64,000 nucleotides of DNA, from the NCBI GenBank assembly GCA_015069695.1, contig JADCRZ010000012.1:1-64000 (forward strand). Direction: 5' to 3'. Within the stretch, counting starts at the first letter, position 1. The number at the start of each line of letters is the position of its first letter. Source of the DNA: Williamsia sp. Its GTDB lineage: Bacteria > Bacteroidota > Bacteroidia > Chitinophagales > Chitinophagaceae. The position numbers and the translations under genes were made by a program. Positions 1 to 8,203 of the stretch are shown here, in pieces. The notes beneath the pieces are model-generated. The model saw nothing but the letters and a program-made list of their open reading frames with translations. It was not told the DNA's origin and did not search any database.

Positions 1-103
1 GAGCCGTTTAGTGGATAAAATAGTCAGGGAACAAGAGTTTGGTATCTTTGAAGACCAGCGTGATCGAAGCGCTCAAACCGTTCCAAAAAATCTGTCCAGT
101 TAA
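1..103 (+). CDS. C-terminal end of an unidentified gene (partial, enters from the left edge)
   Basis: The frame beginning at base 2 is open from the window edge and gives 33 polar residues (SRLVDKIVREQEFGIF... ending KNLSS) before a TAA at 101-103. The other two plus frames are closed within the first dozen bases. The charged composition and lack of rare residues look like genuine protein, and the stop overlaps the stop of the convergent gene that follows, a common arrangement. Too little is visible to assign a family, and a chance open frame of this length cannot be excluded. Confidence 0.35.
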   Translation, partial: SRLVDKIVREQEFGIFEDQRDRSAQTVPKNLSS

Positions 104-366
104 TACGGGGTTAGTACACTTTTCGTAATTGCTTCTGCTTTTATGGACTCTGCCAATTTATGTACGATCACAAAATGCCAATAAAGGCCAAATAGGGGAA
201 TGAGCAAAAGCCAAACATTGCCTGAAGGCATTTCCCTGTTCTCAGGAGAGATGGCATCAAAAGTGGCTTGTAAGGTGATCAGGTAAAAAATTCCTGTAAT
301 TATCAGTAACACAACAGAAATGATGATCCATTCCGCGCCACCTGGCAGTGAAAAAAGCAGTCTCAT
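100..366 (-). CDS. Small two-helix membrane protein of unknown function
   Basis: An 88-residue protein with two hydrophobic segments (about residues 12-32 and 50-68) separated by a short polar loop. The second helix carries WLLLIPLFGLYWHF, followed by an amphipathic tail (HKLAESIKAEA). It is an inner-membrane protein by composition. The shape recalls small Bacteroidota membrane proteins of unknown function that are often sited next to DUF-type stress genes, but I do not recognise a named family. It lies 37 bases downstream of the alpha/beta hydrolase on the same strand, so the two may be co-transcribed. ATG start at 364-366. Confidence 0.7.
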   Translation of the reverse strand: MRLLFSLPGGAEWIIISVVLLIITGIFYLITLQATFDAISPENREMPSGNVWLLLIPLFGLYWHFVIVHKLAESIKAEAITKSVLTPY

Positions 367-403
367 TTATTTTGTTTTGAATGTGAACATAGATTGGGTG
401 GAT

Positions 404-970
404 TTATCCGGGTATGTTGTTGCTTACACTTCGAATGTCCTGAACAACTTCAGCTAAATCATTGTCTAACTGGTGCCCCCGGCCAGCTATTTTCCGGAAC
501 CTGGCGCGGGGAAGCTCTTTTTCATACAATGCAAGATGGGAGAATGGGACTGTTTCATCATCTGTACCATGATAAAAGAACATGGGCGTTTCAACAGGCA
601 GTTTCTGCGCAAAATCACGGCTCAGCCTGAAACCTTCATGTTGCCAACCTTCCTTTCCCCAAAACGGCGTAGCTATAAGAAATATACCCGTAATCTGATT
701 GTCAATCTTTTCCTCTGATAAGTATTTGAGCAAAAAGCAGCCACCCACCGAATGTCCAACCAAAACAACTTTCGTATCGATCTTCTTTAGTTCTTCCAGT
801 ATTTTTGCTTTGTAAGTTTCATAATTAGGATTGCCTTCGTCCGGCATTCTGGGGTATTCGATCTTATATTGATCCTTCAGATTGTCTGCTAAAAATACGG
901 CTAGCTTTTTATCTTCATCGTATGCTCCTTCGCCTCCCCCCTGAATAAACAACAACGCTGTTTTGGTCAT
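404..970 (-). CDS. Alpha/beta hydrolase, RBBP9/YdeN-like serine hydrolase
   Basis: A 188-residue single-domain cytoplasmic hydrolase. The N terminus has the beta-strand followed by an oxyanion-type loop (FIQGGGEGAYDED). The nucleophile elbow GHSVGG places Ser74. The acid is at Asp137 or Asp138 (GTDDETVP) and the base at His166 (GRGHQ), so the catalytic triad is complete and in the canonical order. The length fits the RBBP9/YdeN group of small hydrolases, whose physiological substrates are mostly unknown. No signal peptide. The short gap to the downstream two-helix membrane gene suggests a two-gene unit. Confidence 0.88.
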   Translation of the reverse strand: MTKTALLFIQGGGEGAYDEDKKLAVFLADNLKDQYKIEYPRMPDEGNPNYETYKAKILEELKKIDTKVVLVGHSVGGCFLLKYLSEEKIDNQITGIFLIATPFWGKEGWQHEGFRLSRDFAQKLPVETPMFFYHGTDDETVPFSHLALYEKELPRARFRKIAGRGHQLDNDLAEVVQDIRSVSNNIPG

Positions 971-1076
971 AAGGAAAAATTTTATGTCTGTTCCGAAAAT
1001 AGGTTTTCCTTCCCGTGCAGAGAAGGTTTCACGCTTTAAAAATATAATGAAAGTTATGGATTGCTGCTAACAGTAT

Positions 1077-1274
1077 ACTTTGTAAGTACAAGTCCAATAT
1101 ACACAAAAATGTATTTTCGCAGGCAATGGCCGGCGCGATTGAGCGCATGGAAAGATAAAAGGGGAAATTCCACGGGCTAATAAAGGCTATCGCAACCAAT
1201 GGTTCGCGGAATACATAACTTTCTTTACTTGGTACGGATGATCCGGCAAGGTGAAGGGCTGGCTGATCAGCGAG
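1077..1274 (-). pseudogene. Remnant of an aldehyde dehydrogenase (NAD-binding N-terminal piece)
   Basis: On the minus strand about 65 codons read as an aldehyde dehydrogenase fragment: a segment ending KESYVFREPL, then ISPWNFPFYLSMRSIAPAIA and C-E-N-T. This is the highly conserved stretch (REPLG-VV-ISPWNFP-L-MR-APALA-GNT) at the start of the cofactor-binding domain of the ALDH superfamily. Upstream and downstream residues lose the family pattern at once, the conserved GN after the alanine is replaced by EN, and the catalytic Cys and Glu regions are absent. An intact family member has about 480 residues. I read it as a decayed fragment. Confidence 0.6.
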
Positions 1275-1516
1275 GAAGCGTTGCGGTACGCTCATTTTAG
1301 AAAAGTGGGCATGATCTCCGACTCCATGAGCAAATGGAGTGTGGATGATTCCAAATTCATCATCTACTTCAACGGAACGTATGCCGGTTTGATCACCTCC
1401 TTACCAAAGTCTGTACCGATCTATTTTATGCATCAGTTACAAAATCTATACTTTTCCCTGATTGGCAAAGAGCTGGCAATAGCTGTTCCCCAGCCATCGA
1501 TGAAGTAAGAGACAGC

Positions 1517-1678
1517 ATGCGGTATGCAGCCGGTAACTGCATGCGACTTTTCTGCCTCTCGCTTATTCTGTTTGTTATCATACAGGTCGCTGCGCTTTCA
1601 GCATTTGATTTCAATAGAACTCGCTCTCTTTTAAGTGAAGCCGTAAGTTGCTCCGCCTATGAACGGGTTGTTGATTGA
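1517..1678 (+). CDS. Possible 53-residue secreted or membrane micro-ORF
   Basis: ATG at 1517 opens 53 codons ending in TGA at 1676. A basic N terminus with MRLFCLSLILFVIIQVAALS looks like a signal peptide or a single membrane helix, followed by a polar tail. There is no recognisable family. The surrounding 1275-1776 stretch appears decayed (see the aldehyde dehydrogenase remnant), so this may be a remnant or chance frame. Confidence 0.18.
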   Translation: MRYAAGNCMRLFCLSLILFVIIQVAALSAFDFNRTRSLLSEAVSCSAYERVVD

Positions 1679-1776
1679 ATAGTTAACTTTATGCAGCGGT
1701 GATGGGATCAGGTATCCGTAAGTGATTCATGAAAGAGGCCTGTCACCACCCTTTTACAAAACCAACATGGCTCATT

Positions 1777-2118
1777 ATGGCATATGATGAAATGCTGGCG
1801 GCAAGGGTTCGTGCAGCGGTGGCGCACCTGCCGGAGGTAGAAGAAAAGACGATGTTCAGCGGGCTGGCGTTTATGGTGAACGGTAAGATGTGCGTGAACG
1901 TCAGCGGCAATCGGCTCATGTGCCGCTTTGATCCGGCGCTTACGGATGTGATGGCTGAGAGAAGCGGATTCGAAGAAATGGTGATGAAGGGAAGGGTGCT
2001 GAAAGGATACTGTTATGTTGCCCCGGAAGGATTCCGCTCAAAGGATGATTTCAACTTCTGGATAGAACGCTGCCTGGATTTTAACAAACATGCCAAGGCA
2101 TCGAAAAAAAAGAACTAG
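1777..2118 (+). CDS. TfoX/Sxy N-terminal-domain protein
   Basis: A 113-residue protein matching the TfoX N-terminal domain family: EVEEKTMFSGLAFMVNGKMC is the typical M-F-G-G-hydrophobic core, and RVLKGYCYVAPEGF followed by a helix and a Lys-rich tail closes the domain. In gamma-proteobacteria TfoX/Sxy regulates competence, but stand-alone N-terminal domains in Bacteroidota are of unknown role. The frame is open for 16 codons upstream, but the ATG at 1777 directly precedes the domain and the extension (HHPFTKPTW) is not family-like. The DHFR-like gene begins 27 bases after its stop. Confidence 0.85.
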   Translation: MAYDEMLAARVRAAVAHLPEVEEKTMFSGLAFMVNGKMCVNVSGNRLMCRFDPALTDVMAERSGFEEMVMKGRVLKGYCYVAPEGFRSKDDFNFWIERCLDFNKHAKASKKKN

Positions 2119-2145
2119 ACATTGCTTTCCACAAAAACACCTGCT

Positions 2146-2709
2146 ATGCGAAAACTCATCCTTGAAGAATGGATCTCGCTTGATGGCTATGCCTCGGACA
2201 AAAACGGCCAGCTCGACTTTTTCCCTGCTACGGAAGCAAACCGCTATGCAGATGAGCACCAGCTGCGCTTTCTTGATACCGTTGATACCGTGCTGCTGGG
2301 CCGGGTCACCTATGAGCTATTCGTTGAATACTGGCCTGCCGCTACCACCAACCAGGAGATCATTGCCGACAAGCTCAATAGTCTGCCCAAGCTGGTGTTT
2401 TCCAATACCCTTAAAGAAGCACCCTGGGGCCGCTGGCCCGCTGCCTCCATTGTACCGGGTGACGCCGTGCAGGAAATCAGCAAGCTGAAGAAACAGCCGG
2501 GAGGGAACATGGTTCTATGGGGTAGCATCTCTCTGGCCCAGTTGCTGATGAAAGAAAATTTGATCGACGAGTACCACCTGCAAATCTGCCCGACAACGAC
2601 TGGTGGCGGGCGCCAGCTTTTTCCTGAACGCGCCGGATACACCGATTTCAAGCTGACGGACTTGCGCAAATATGATACAGGCCTGATTTACCTGCAGTAT
2701 GAACCCTGA
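2146..2709 (+). CDS. Dihydrofolate reductase family protein (RibD C-terminal fold)
   Basis: A 187-residue protein with the DHFR-like fold of the RibD C-terminal superfamily. It opens with MRKLILEEWISLDGYASD, the first strand and the S-L-D-G loop. Further on are DTVLLGRVTYELF and, near the C terminus, MVLWGSISLAQLLMKENLID with EYHLQICPTTTGGGRQLF, the G-G and substrate-side signature of this group. These stand-alone proteins are usually annotated as NADPH-dependent reductases of unknown substrate rather than true folate enzymes. The ATG at 2146 is chosen because the family pattern starts at that Met; an in-frame TTG at 2122 would add eight non-conserved residues. Confidence 0.88.
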   Translation: MRKLILEEWISLDGYASDKNGQLDFFPATEANRYADEHQLRFLDTVDTVLLGRVTYELFVEYWPAATTNQEIIADKLNSLPKLVFSNTLKEAPWGRWPAASIVPGDAVQEISKLKKQPGGNMVLWGSISLAQLLMKENLIDEYHLQICPTTTGGGRQLFPERAGYTDFKLTDLRKYDTGLIYLQYEP

Positions 2710-2836
2710 GATGAGTTAGCAGCTCTCCCGGTTTACACCGATAAGCATCGCTTTTTTGTTGAGCAGGAAAAATGAAAGGGGGGCTGTTTGAAGTTTTTCC
2801 GTACACAGGTTAGAACACGAAAAATTTTGCTGACGA

Positions 2837-3490
2837 ATGGAAAAAAGACCCCTAGAAGAAAAAAGCCTTCAGCTGGAAAGACTTGTTTTTTTCTCCGATG
2901 CTGTAGTGGCTATAGCCATCACCTTACTGGCGCTCGACATCCGGATAGAACGGACCGAATCCGGGCATCTCCGGTTCGCAGACATCTGGAACCAGTGGAG
3001 AACACTGACAGCCTTTTTGCTTTCTTTCTTTAACATCGCCAATTTCTGGAAGACCAACCACATGTTCTTTGTTTACATCAAAAAGATCGACGAACGGCTT
3101 CTGTGGATCTGCACCTTGTGGCTCCTGTTTATTGTCCTGCTGCCTTTTTCTACTTCTCTTGTCAGCAATTATTTCTTTGATGCACCTGCGATCTGTGTGT
3201 ACAGCTCCAACGTACTGCTGATCGCCTTTTTCCAGAACTGGATCTGGGACTACGCCTCAGATCGAAACCTGGTGGACCGCGAAAAGCTCCATGCCCCGCT
3301 CGACAGCCGCATCCGCCTTTTCTGCAACCTGGATATGTTGAACGGACTGGTAGGTGTGGGCATTTCTTTTATCAGTCCGGTAGTTGCTTTTGTGCTGCTG
3401 TTTACAAAAATCCCGACGATCGTAATTGCAGGCATCTGGGTCCGGCACAAGTACAATATCCGGAGAAAGGGCAAACGCGATCCGGTGTGA
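2837..3490 (+). CDS. TMEM175-family (DUF1211) potassium channel protein
   Basis: A 217-residue polytopic inner-membrane protein with about six hydrophobic segments. Helix 1 contains VFFSDAVVAIAITLLALDI, whose F19-S20-D21 is the FSD signature of the TMEM175 family, proton- and pH-modulated potassium-selective channels. Bacterial members carry one six-helix repeat per chain and assemble as tetramers, in line with the length here. The start ATG at 2837 is preceded by purine-rich sequence. The gene stands alone, with over 100 bases upstream and more than 600 downstream. Confidence 0.85.
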   Translation: MEKRPLEEKSLQLERLVFFSDAVVAIAITLLALDIRIERTESGHLRFADIWNQWRTLTAFLLSFFNIANFWKTNHMFFVYIKKIDERLLWICTLWLLFIVLLPFSTSLVSNYFFDAPAICVYSSNVLLIAFFQNWIWDYASDRNLVDREKLHAPLDSRIRLFCNLDMLNGLVGVGISFISPVVAFVLLFTKIPTIVIAGIWVRHKYNIRRKGKRDPV

Positions 3491-4127
3491 ACCCGTAAAA
3501 CCTGATCGGAAAGTTGGCTTGTATGATCCGCCACACAACCGGCTTGTATTTCTGCAAACGAAAAAAGAGCATTGTTGTTTATCTGCCCTGTTATATCGAA
3601 TTGAATTTAGGGGTATGGTATTAGATCTTCCGCATGTTAGATTGATAACGTTTTTTGAGTCTATCACTCCATGTGTTTTTTTCTGACATAATGAGTTGTT
3701 GAATGGTTTGTTGCTTCTGTTTTGGAATGCTTGCCGGAAGAAAAAGATAAGGCAGTTATAGAAGCCGTTTTCTATAGCAAACCTGGTTTCTGCTGCTATA
3801 TTTCATGCGGTGCGATCGCGTCAAAATACCGGGCTGCATGTGCATACAGAGTTTCTATCCTGATCATCGATTGTCTGGTTGTCTTATTAGTTGATCGTCT
3901 CCCGATTTCAGTTTTATAAATCCCGCTCACTTCAATTTGTAACAAAAACTGCTGATTGATGCAGCAAAAATTTCAATTCGTTCTTCCTGTTATTTTTTGC
4001 GCGGTGAATATAGGCAGCTTTGCATTGCATCCGGGAAACAAAGGGGTGTATTGCTTTTGCAGCAAGCCCTCCCGTATCCTTCTTGCAATCCACTTAACGA
4101 TATGTAAAAAATAAAAAACACAGATCC
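3491..4127. other. 637-base stretch without a convincing gene
   Basis: I see no conserved protein on either strand; the open frames present have no family-like segments. Around 3990-4030 there is a T-rich run followed by CAGCTTTG, one substitution away from the Bacteroidota -7 consensus TAnnTTTG, which could belong to a promoter for the lipoprotein gene at 4128. Nothing else is recognisable: no hairpin with a T tract, no repeat array and no RNA gene. Confidence 0.5.
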
Positions 4128-5312
4128 ATGAAATTATATCAATTCATGAAGCAATCAATCTTTGTGATGGCCGTACTTACATTGACGACCTCCTGTACAA
4201 AACCACAGGATAACAAGCCCGGATCAGATCCCGGCGACCCTACCGGTACAGGCAGTTCTGGCGGTTATAAAGTAACTGTTACTACAATAGCCGGTAAACT
4301 GCAAGACCAGGGCAGTGCAGAAGATGGCAACGGCAGTCATGCCCGCTTCTGGAACCCGACAAAAATGGTGTACGACAACCGCAACCACCTGCTTTATGTG
4401 GCGGATGGGACCGTTGTGCGGAGCATCGATGAGCAGAACAATGTAGCCACTTACATGCCGCTGGGTGTAATTAGCCGCTGGAGCGAGATCCTGGACATGG
4501 ACCTGGCGCCTGGAGCCGGTGGCAGCTTGTACCTGGTGACGGCAGAGAACGACCTCATCAAGATAGAACCCGGTGGCAATGGGGTGAAGAAAACAGTCCT
4601 TGCAGAACGTACATATGGCGGCAATGCCACAGGTTCCTTAAACAGCAGCGATCATTTTGATGGTGCCAATGGGATTGCAACTGGCAAGAGCGGGGAGATT
4701 TACTTTTTTAATACTTTCTGGGCCACGATGCACCAGATCGTGTTGAACCCGGCTTCGTCTACAACAGGTACGGTCAAGCAGTTTGTTGGAAAAGCACTTG
4801 CCTCGCGCAGCGGAGAGAGCTGGCCATTTGCAGACGGACAAGGCGAAACAGCTACATTTGGTTCCGGTGTGTACGATATCGCATCCGATGCCCAGGGAAC
4901 CATTTATGTGGCAGATGCAAAAAATTATGAGCTGCGCATGGTAACACCCGCCGGAATGGTGTCATCCCTGATGCTCCGCAAAGTTCCCAACTACGGAGAA
5001 GAAGTAGACGGACCTGTATCTACCAAAGCAAGAGCCAATGGCGTACTGCAGGTCAGCTGCTCACAGGATGGCTCACTTATTTTCTTTAACACTTATGGCA
5101 AAGGTGGCTGGCAAAATTCACCTGCCCTGCGGGTGGTAAAAGACAAAAAAGAAGTGTTTACGCTGGTAGGCACCAGCAATGCTTATGGAGATGGAACAGA
5201 AAAAACGGCTGCCTTTGGAACCATTGGCGGATTGGCATCCACTCCCGACGGAAAAACAGTATACGTATCTGAACCGGCTATGAAGGTGATCCGCAAAGTG
5301 GTTTTACAATAA
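4128..5312 (+). CDS. NHL-repeat beta-propeller lipoprotein
   Basis: A 394-residue secreted lipoprotein. The N terminus has a signal sequence ending in LTTSC (Cys23), followed by a Gly/Pro/Asp-rich linker (residues 26-45). The body shows repeated blades of the NHL type: VTTIAGK, ARFWNPTKMVYDNRNHLLYVAD, GIATGKSGEIYFFN, YDIASDAQGTIYVADAKNYELRMV and GGLASTPDGKTVYVSE. Such proteins are surface or periplasmic propellers in Bacteroidota, often with an IPT domain ahead, which is absent here. Ligand unknown. A second ATG six codons in (4146) is an alternative start; both leave a complete signal sequence. A long hairpin follows the stop codon directly. Confidence 0.82.
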   Translation: MKLYQFMKQSIFVMAVLTLTTSCTKPQDNKPGSDPGDPTGTGSSGGYKVTVTTIAGKLQDQGSAEDGNGSHARFWNPTKMVYDNRNHLLYVADGTVVRSIDEQNNVATYMPLGVISRWSEILDMDLAPGAGGSLYLVTAENDLIKIEPGGNGVKKTVLAERTYGGNATGSLNSSDHFDGANGIATGKSGEIYFFNTFWATMHQIVLNPASSTTGTVKQFVGKALASRSGESWPFADGQGETATFGSGVYDIASDAQGTIYVADAKNYELRMVTPAGMVSSLMLRKVPNYGEEVDGPVSTKARANGVLQVSCSQDGSLIFFNTYGKGGWQNSPALRVVKDKKEVFTLVGTSNAYGDGTEKTAAFGTIGGLASTPDGKTVYVSEPAMKVIRKVVLQ

Positions 5313-5314
5313 CA

Positions 5315-5358
5315 GGAATGTGGCAAAAGGAACCTGTTCCGTCCTGTTGCCACATTCC
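5315..5358. terminator. Long hairpin after the NHL lipoprotein gene
   Basis: Bases 5315-5326 (GGAATGTGGCAA) and 5347-5358 form a perfect 12-bp inverted repeat starting three bases after the stop codon. The 20-base loop itself holds a GGAAC/GTTCC pair, so a nested structure is possible. There is no T tract. It sits between convergent genes, and its position argues for transcription termination or 3'-end protection. Confidence 0.55.
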
Positions 5359-5418
5359 AATACTGCTATGTCGAAAAGCAATTCTATACCATATCAACAA
5401 TCAACCACTTATCCCTTT

Positions 5419-6357
5419 TCAACTGTGTAAAGCAGGCAGCGCTTCTTCAATCTGTTGCCTGCTTTTTTCGTATTGCTTGGGCAGCTTGAGCTGGGTTCCC
5501 AATTCGGCCAGCGGTTCATCCCGAGTAAAACCCGGGTTGTCGGTAGCGAGCTCAAACAAGATGCCGCCTGGTTCCCGGAAGTAAAGCGAAAAGAAATAAT
5601 CGCGGTCTATTTTGGGCGTTATGCTCAGTCCTGCCCGGGCGATCTTTTCCCTGAATTCCATTAAGATATTGTCGTCTTTGACACGGAACGCCACATGGTG
5701 ATTGGTGCCGGCCGCACCGCGTCCGGGTGCCAAGCCGGGCGCTTCAACAATATCTACCACCGAGGCTGTATCCAGCGCATCGGTCACAAACCGGTAGCGG
5801 TTGCCTTCCTGCCTGAGCAGGGTATAACCAAGTATATTGGTAAGAATGCTGGCAGTAGGAGTGTGGTTTCTGACGGTCAGCGTAACGTTGTAGAAGCCTT
5901 TGGTTGCTACGGCTGCTTTTACTTCGTGGGTTTCCCAAGCTTTTCTGGAATCATCCGCTACAGGAACAACCAGCTCCAGCTGTAACCCATCCGGATCTTG
6001 AAAAGAAAGAACCTGTTCACCGAAGCGTTCAATTACTTCTTCGTGTTTTACATTGAGCTGCTTAAAGCGGTCTGTCCAAAACGGGAGACTCCCTTCCGGC
6101 ACTGAATAGCCAATCTGTGTTGCCATGCCGCTGCCTGCATGTCCTTTTCCAATGCCTTCCCAGGGAAAGAATGTCAGGATTGTTCCCGGACTGCCTGCTT
6201 CGTCGCCGTAATAAAAATGGTAGGTGCCGGGATCGTCGAAGTTCACCGTCTTTTTTACCAGTCTGAGCCCGAGCACCTTTGTATAAAAATCATAATTGCG
6301 CTGCGCCCCGTCTGCGATCGCGGTTATGTGATGCAGACCTAATATCCTGTTTTCCAT
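5419..6357 (-). CDS. VOC-family ring-cleaving dioxygenase, MhqO-like
   Basis: A 312-residue protein with two glyoxalase/bleomycin-resistance (VOC) modules. Module 1 begins ILGLHHITAIADGAQRNYDFYTKVLGL; module 2 begins GFYNVTLTV. Candidate metal ligands are His9 or His10, His220 or His221 (GTNHHVAF) and Glu269 (ILFELATD), the His-His-Glu set of the family. Relatives such as MhqO and MhqE are linked to hydroquinone or catechol detoxification, so an aromatic-ring dioxygenase role is likely but the substrate is not established. It lies nine bases downstream of the YceI gene on the same strand, so the two almost certainly share a transcript. Confidence 0.85.
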   Translation of the reverse strand: MENRILGLHHITAIADGAQRNYDFYTKVLGLRLVKKTVNFDDPGTYHFYYGDEAGSPGTILTFFPWEGIGKGHAGSGMATQIGYSVPEGSLPFWTDRFKQLNVKHEEVIERFGEQVLSFQDPDGLQLELVVPVADDSRKAWETHEVKAAVATKGFYNVTLTVRNHTPTASILTNILGYTLLRQEGNRYRFVTDALDTASVVDIVEAPGLAPGRGAAGTNHHVAFRVKDDNILMEFREKIARAGLSITPKIDRDYFFSLYFREPGGILFELATDNPGFTRDEPLAELGTQLKLPKQYEKSRQQIEEALPALHS

Positions 6358-6366
6358 GATCGAGTA

Positions 6367-6912
6367 TTATGCGGTTACCGGTGCTGTTTGTTTTACAACC
6401 TGTACTTCTGCATGAATTTTTATTTCGTCGCTTACCACAACCTGTCCTGCTTCAGTAACTGCGTTCCAGGTAAGGCCGAATTCTTTCCGGCTGATCTTGC
6501 CTGAAATGGTAAAGCCTGCTTTTGTTTGGCCCCAGGGGTCAACCACGATGCCACCGAACTCTACGCGCAGGGTAAGCGGTTTGGTGACACCCCTGATGGT
6601 CAGGTCGCCATGCAGCTGGGCTTCATCGCCGTTTGCTTCGTAGCGGGTGCCGGTGAACTGCAGTTGGCTGTATTGTTCTGCATCAAAGAAATCGGCTGAT
6701 TTCAGGTGGGTATCCCGTTGGGTATTGTTGGTATCTATTGAATTGATGTCTGCAGTGAAATCGATCTTCTGGGCTGTAGAAAAATCATCTGTAAGCGTTT
6801 CTACATTCAGGTCAAATTGTTTGAAGTAACCGGTTACAGTTGTAATCATCAGGTGTTTAACCTTGAACTGAATCTCAGAATGTGCCGGGTCTATTTTCCA
6901 TTGAATTGCCAT
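6367..6912 (-). CDS. YceI family lipid-binding-like protein
   Basis: A 181-residue protein showing the YceI lipocalin-like pattern from the start: WKIDPAHSEIQFKVKHLMIT, then a GYF segment, DINSIDTNNTQRDTHLKSADFFDAEQY and LTIRGVTKPLTL. YceI proteins bind isoprenoid-type lipids or quinones. Many are periplasmic, but this one has no signal peptide, so it is predicted cytoplasmic. Pairing with the VOC dioxygenase suggests a small quinone or aromatic stress unit (inference). A TATTTTTG element on the minus strand lies about 36 bases upstream of the ATG. Confidence 0.9.
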   Translation of the reverse strand: MAIQWKIDPAHSEIQFKVKHLMITTVTGYFKQFDLNVETLTDDFSTAQKIDFTADINSIDTNNTQRDTHLKSADFFDAEQYSQLQFTGTRYEANGDEAQLHGDLTIRGVTKPLTLRVEFGGIVVDPWGQTKAGFTISGKISRKEFGLTWNAVTEAGQVVVSDEIKIHAEVQVVKQTAPVTA

Positions 6913-6947
6913 GGTTGTTTTGTTTTATTTGTTTAAGATTTGTGATA

Positions 6948-6955
6948 CAAAAATA
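6948..6955 (-). promoter_or_regulatory. Putative -7 element for the YceI/dioxygenase pair
   Basis: Read on the minus strand this is TATTTTTG, an exact fit to the Bacteroidota -7 consensus TAnnTTTG, 36 bases ahead of the YceI start. I did not find a convincing TTTG -33 element at the usual spacing, so this is a partial match only. Confidence 0.35.
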
Positions 6956-7016
6956 CTTCGGCATCAGGCTATTTCTCATTGAGCTGGCGCAATAAATAAT
7001 TGTGATGTAGATCACA

Positions 7017-7598
7017 CTAAGAACGGTCGGCCACCTGTTTACGGATGCGGCTCAGGGTTTCCCGGGAAACACCCAGGTAAGAAGCGATCTGGTGCTGGGG
7101 CAGACGCTGCACACAGGCCGGATAGATTTGGAGAAACCGGTTGTATTTTTCTTCTGCGGTTTCTGTCAGTGATTGCAGGAGCCTTTTTTGGGTAGCGACC
7201 AGATGGTTCTGCAGGATGATCCGGAAATAATGCTCCAGGGCAGGTACATGTTTCATGGCTTGCTCCCAGTGCGGTTTACTTAAAAGCAATACACTGGTAT
7301 CTTCCAAGGCATCGATGTTTAAAAACGACGGTTCTTGCGTGAGATAGCTCGATAGGTCAGCCATCCACCAGCCTTCCGATCCAAACTGCAGGATGTGTTC
7401 GCTCCCTTTTTCGTCAACAGTGTAGGACCGCAACATTCCTTTTTCAACAAAGGCCTGGTACTTGCACACATCCCCTTCCTGCAGCAGGTACTGCCTCCTG
7501 CGCACCTTTTTGGGAACAAATAAACTGCTGAAGTAAGTAAATGCTTCTTTATCGATTTCTACAATGCTACGGATCTTTGTATAAAGCAGTTCAGACAT
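7017..7598 (-). CDS. Crp/Fnr family transcriptional regulator
   Basis: A 193-residue regulator. The N-terminal cyclic-nucleotide-binding-like beta-roll spans roughly residues 25-115 (RRRQYLLQEGDVCKYQAFVEKGMLR). The C-terminal helix-turn-helix is LPQHQIASYLGVSRETLSRI, close to the end. The Fnr-type N-terminal cysteines are missing, so it is not an oxygen-sensing Fnr, and the effector is unknown. ATG at 7598 is preferred; an in-frame start at 7631 would add eleven residues reaching into the divergent gene's leader. It lies just upstream of the YceI/dioxygenase pair on the same strand and is a candidate regulator of it, by position only. Confidence 0.88.
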   Translation of the reverse strand: MSELLYTKIRSIVEIDKEAFTYFSSLFVPKKVRRRQYLLQEGDVCKYQAFVEKGMLRSYTVDEKGSEHILQFGSEGWWMADLSSYLTQEPSFLNIDALEDTSVLLLSKPHWEQAMKHVPALEHYFRIILQNHLVATQKRLLQSLTETAEEKYNRFLQIYPACVQRLPQHQIASYLGVSRETLSRIRKQVADRS

Positions 7599-7726
7599 GT
7601 ACAGCGGATATAGGTATGAAATAGTCAGCAATGTACGGATTGTTTCAGGTGAAAATCTCTTCCAGGCAAATAGAACAAGTGTGTAATAAACGATCTTTTG
7701 CTGCGTTTTCTTCTAAACCTGTTGTT

Positions 7727-8194
7727 ATGATGAGAGTCTTCTTTCTTTTTCTGCTGGCGGTCATACTATCCACGACTGCCCGGTCGCAAAGCATGGGCCA
7801 TAGCTACAAAACAGCCCTGGGTTTGAAAGTGTGGGATGGGGCAGGTATTTCGCTGAAAACTTTTGCAGCGCCCAACAAGGCAATTGAGGTAATCGGCTAT
7901 TTCTGGCGGCAGGGAACAAGGATAACCGGTTTGTATGAGATACACGGCAACATAGAAGGCGCACCCGGTTTGAAATGGTATGTTGGTCCTGGCGTGCATG
8001 TAGGCTTTTACGACCGGAAATACTATACCGACAACCGGACAGTAGGAGGTATTGACGGGGTGCTCGGACTGGATTACAAGATCAACAAAGCACCGCTGAA
8101 CTTGTCCATCGACTGGCAGCCCTCTTTTGAGTTTGGCGAGAACAGGGGCTTTGCCGGAAGCTGGGGCGGACTGGGGATACGGTATACTTTTTAA
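7727..8194 (+). CDS. Secreted hypothetical protein, probable small outer-membrane beta-barrel
   Basis: A 155-residue protein with a clear signal peptide (MMRVFFLFLLAVILSTTARSQ) followed by alternating hydrophobic/polar strands: TALGLKVWDGAGISLKTF, AIEVIGYFWR, GLKWYVGPGVHVGFY, GVLGLDYKI, LSIDWQPSFEFG and a C-terminal GGLGIRYTF ending in Phe, the usual closing residue of outer-membrane barrels. Function unknown. The frame is open back to 7631, but the signal peptide begins at the ATG ATG pair at 7727/7730. It converges on the oxidoreductase gene, nine bases away. Confidence 0.72.
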   Translation: MMRVFFLFLLAVILSTTARSQSMGHSYKTALGLKVWDGAGISLKTFAAPNKAIEVIGYFWRQGTRITGLYEIHGNIEGAPGLKWYVGPGVHVGFYDRKYYTDNRTVGGIDGVLGLDYKINKAPLNLSIDWQPSFEFGENRGFAGSWGGLGIRYTF

Positions 8195-8203
8195 TCAGGC
8201 AAG

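Noticed and set aside
1251-1508. Plus-strand open frame of 85 codons with plausible residues (SKWSVDDSKFIIYFNGTYAG)
   Set aside because: Its first part overlaps the aldehyde dehydrogenase remnant on the other strand, it starts with GTG, and I recognise no family; it may be the tail of another decayed gene but cannot be supported.
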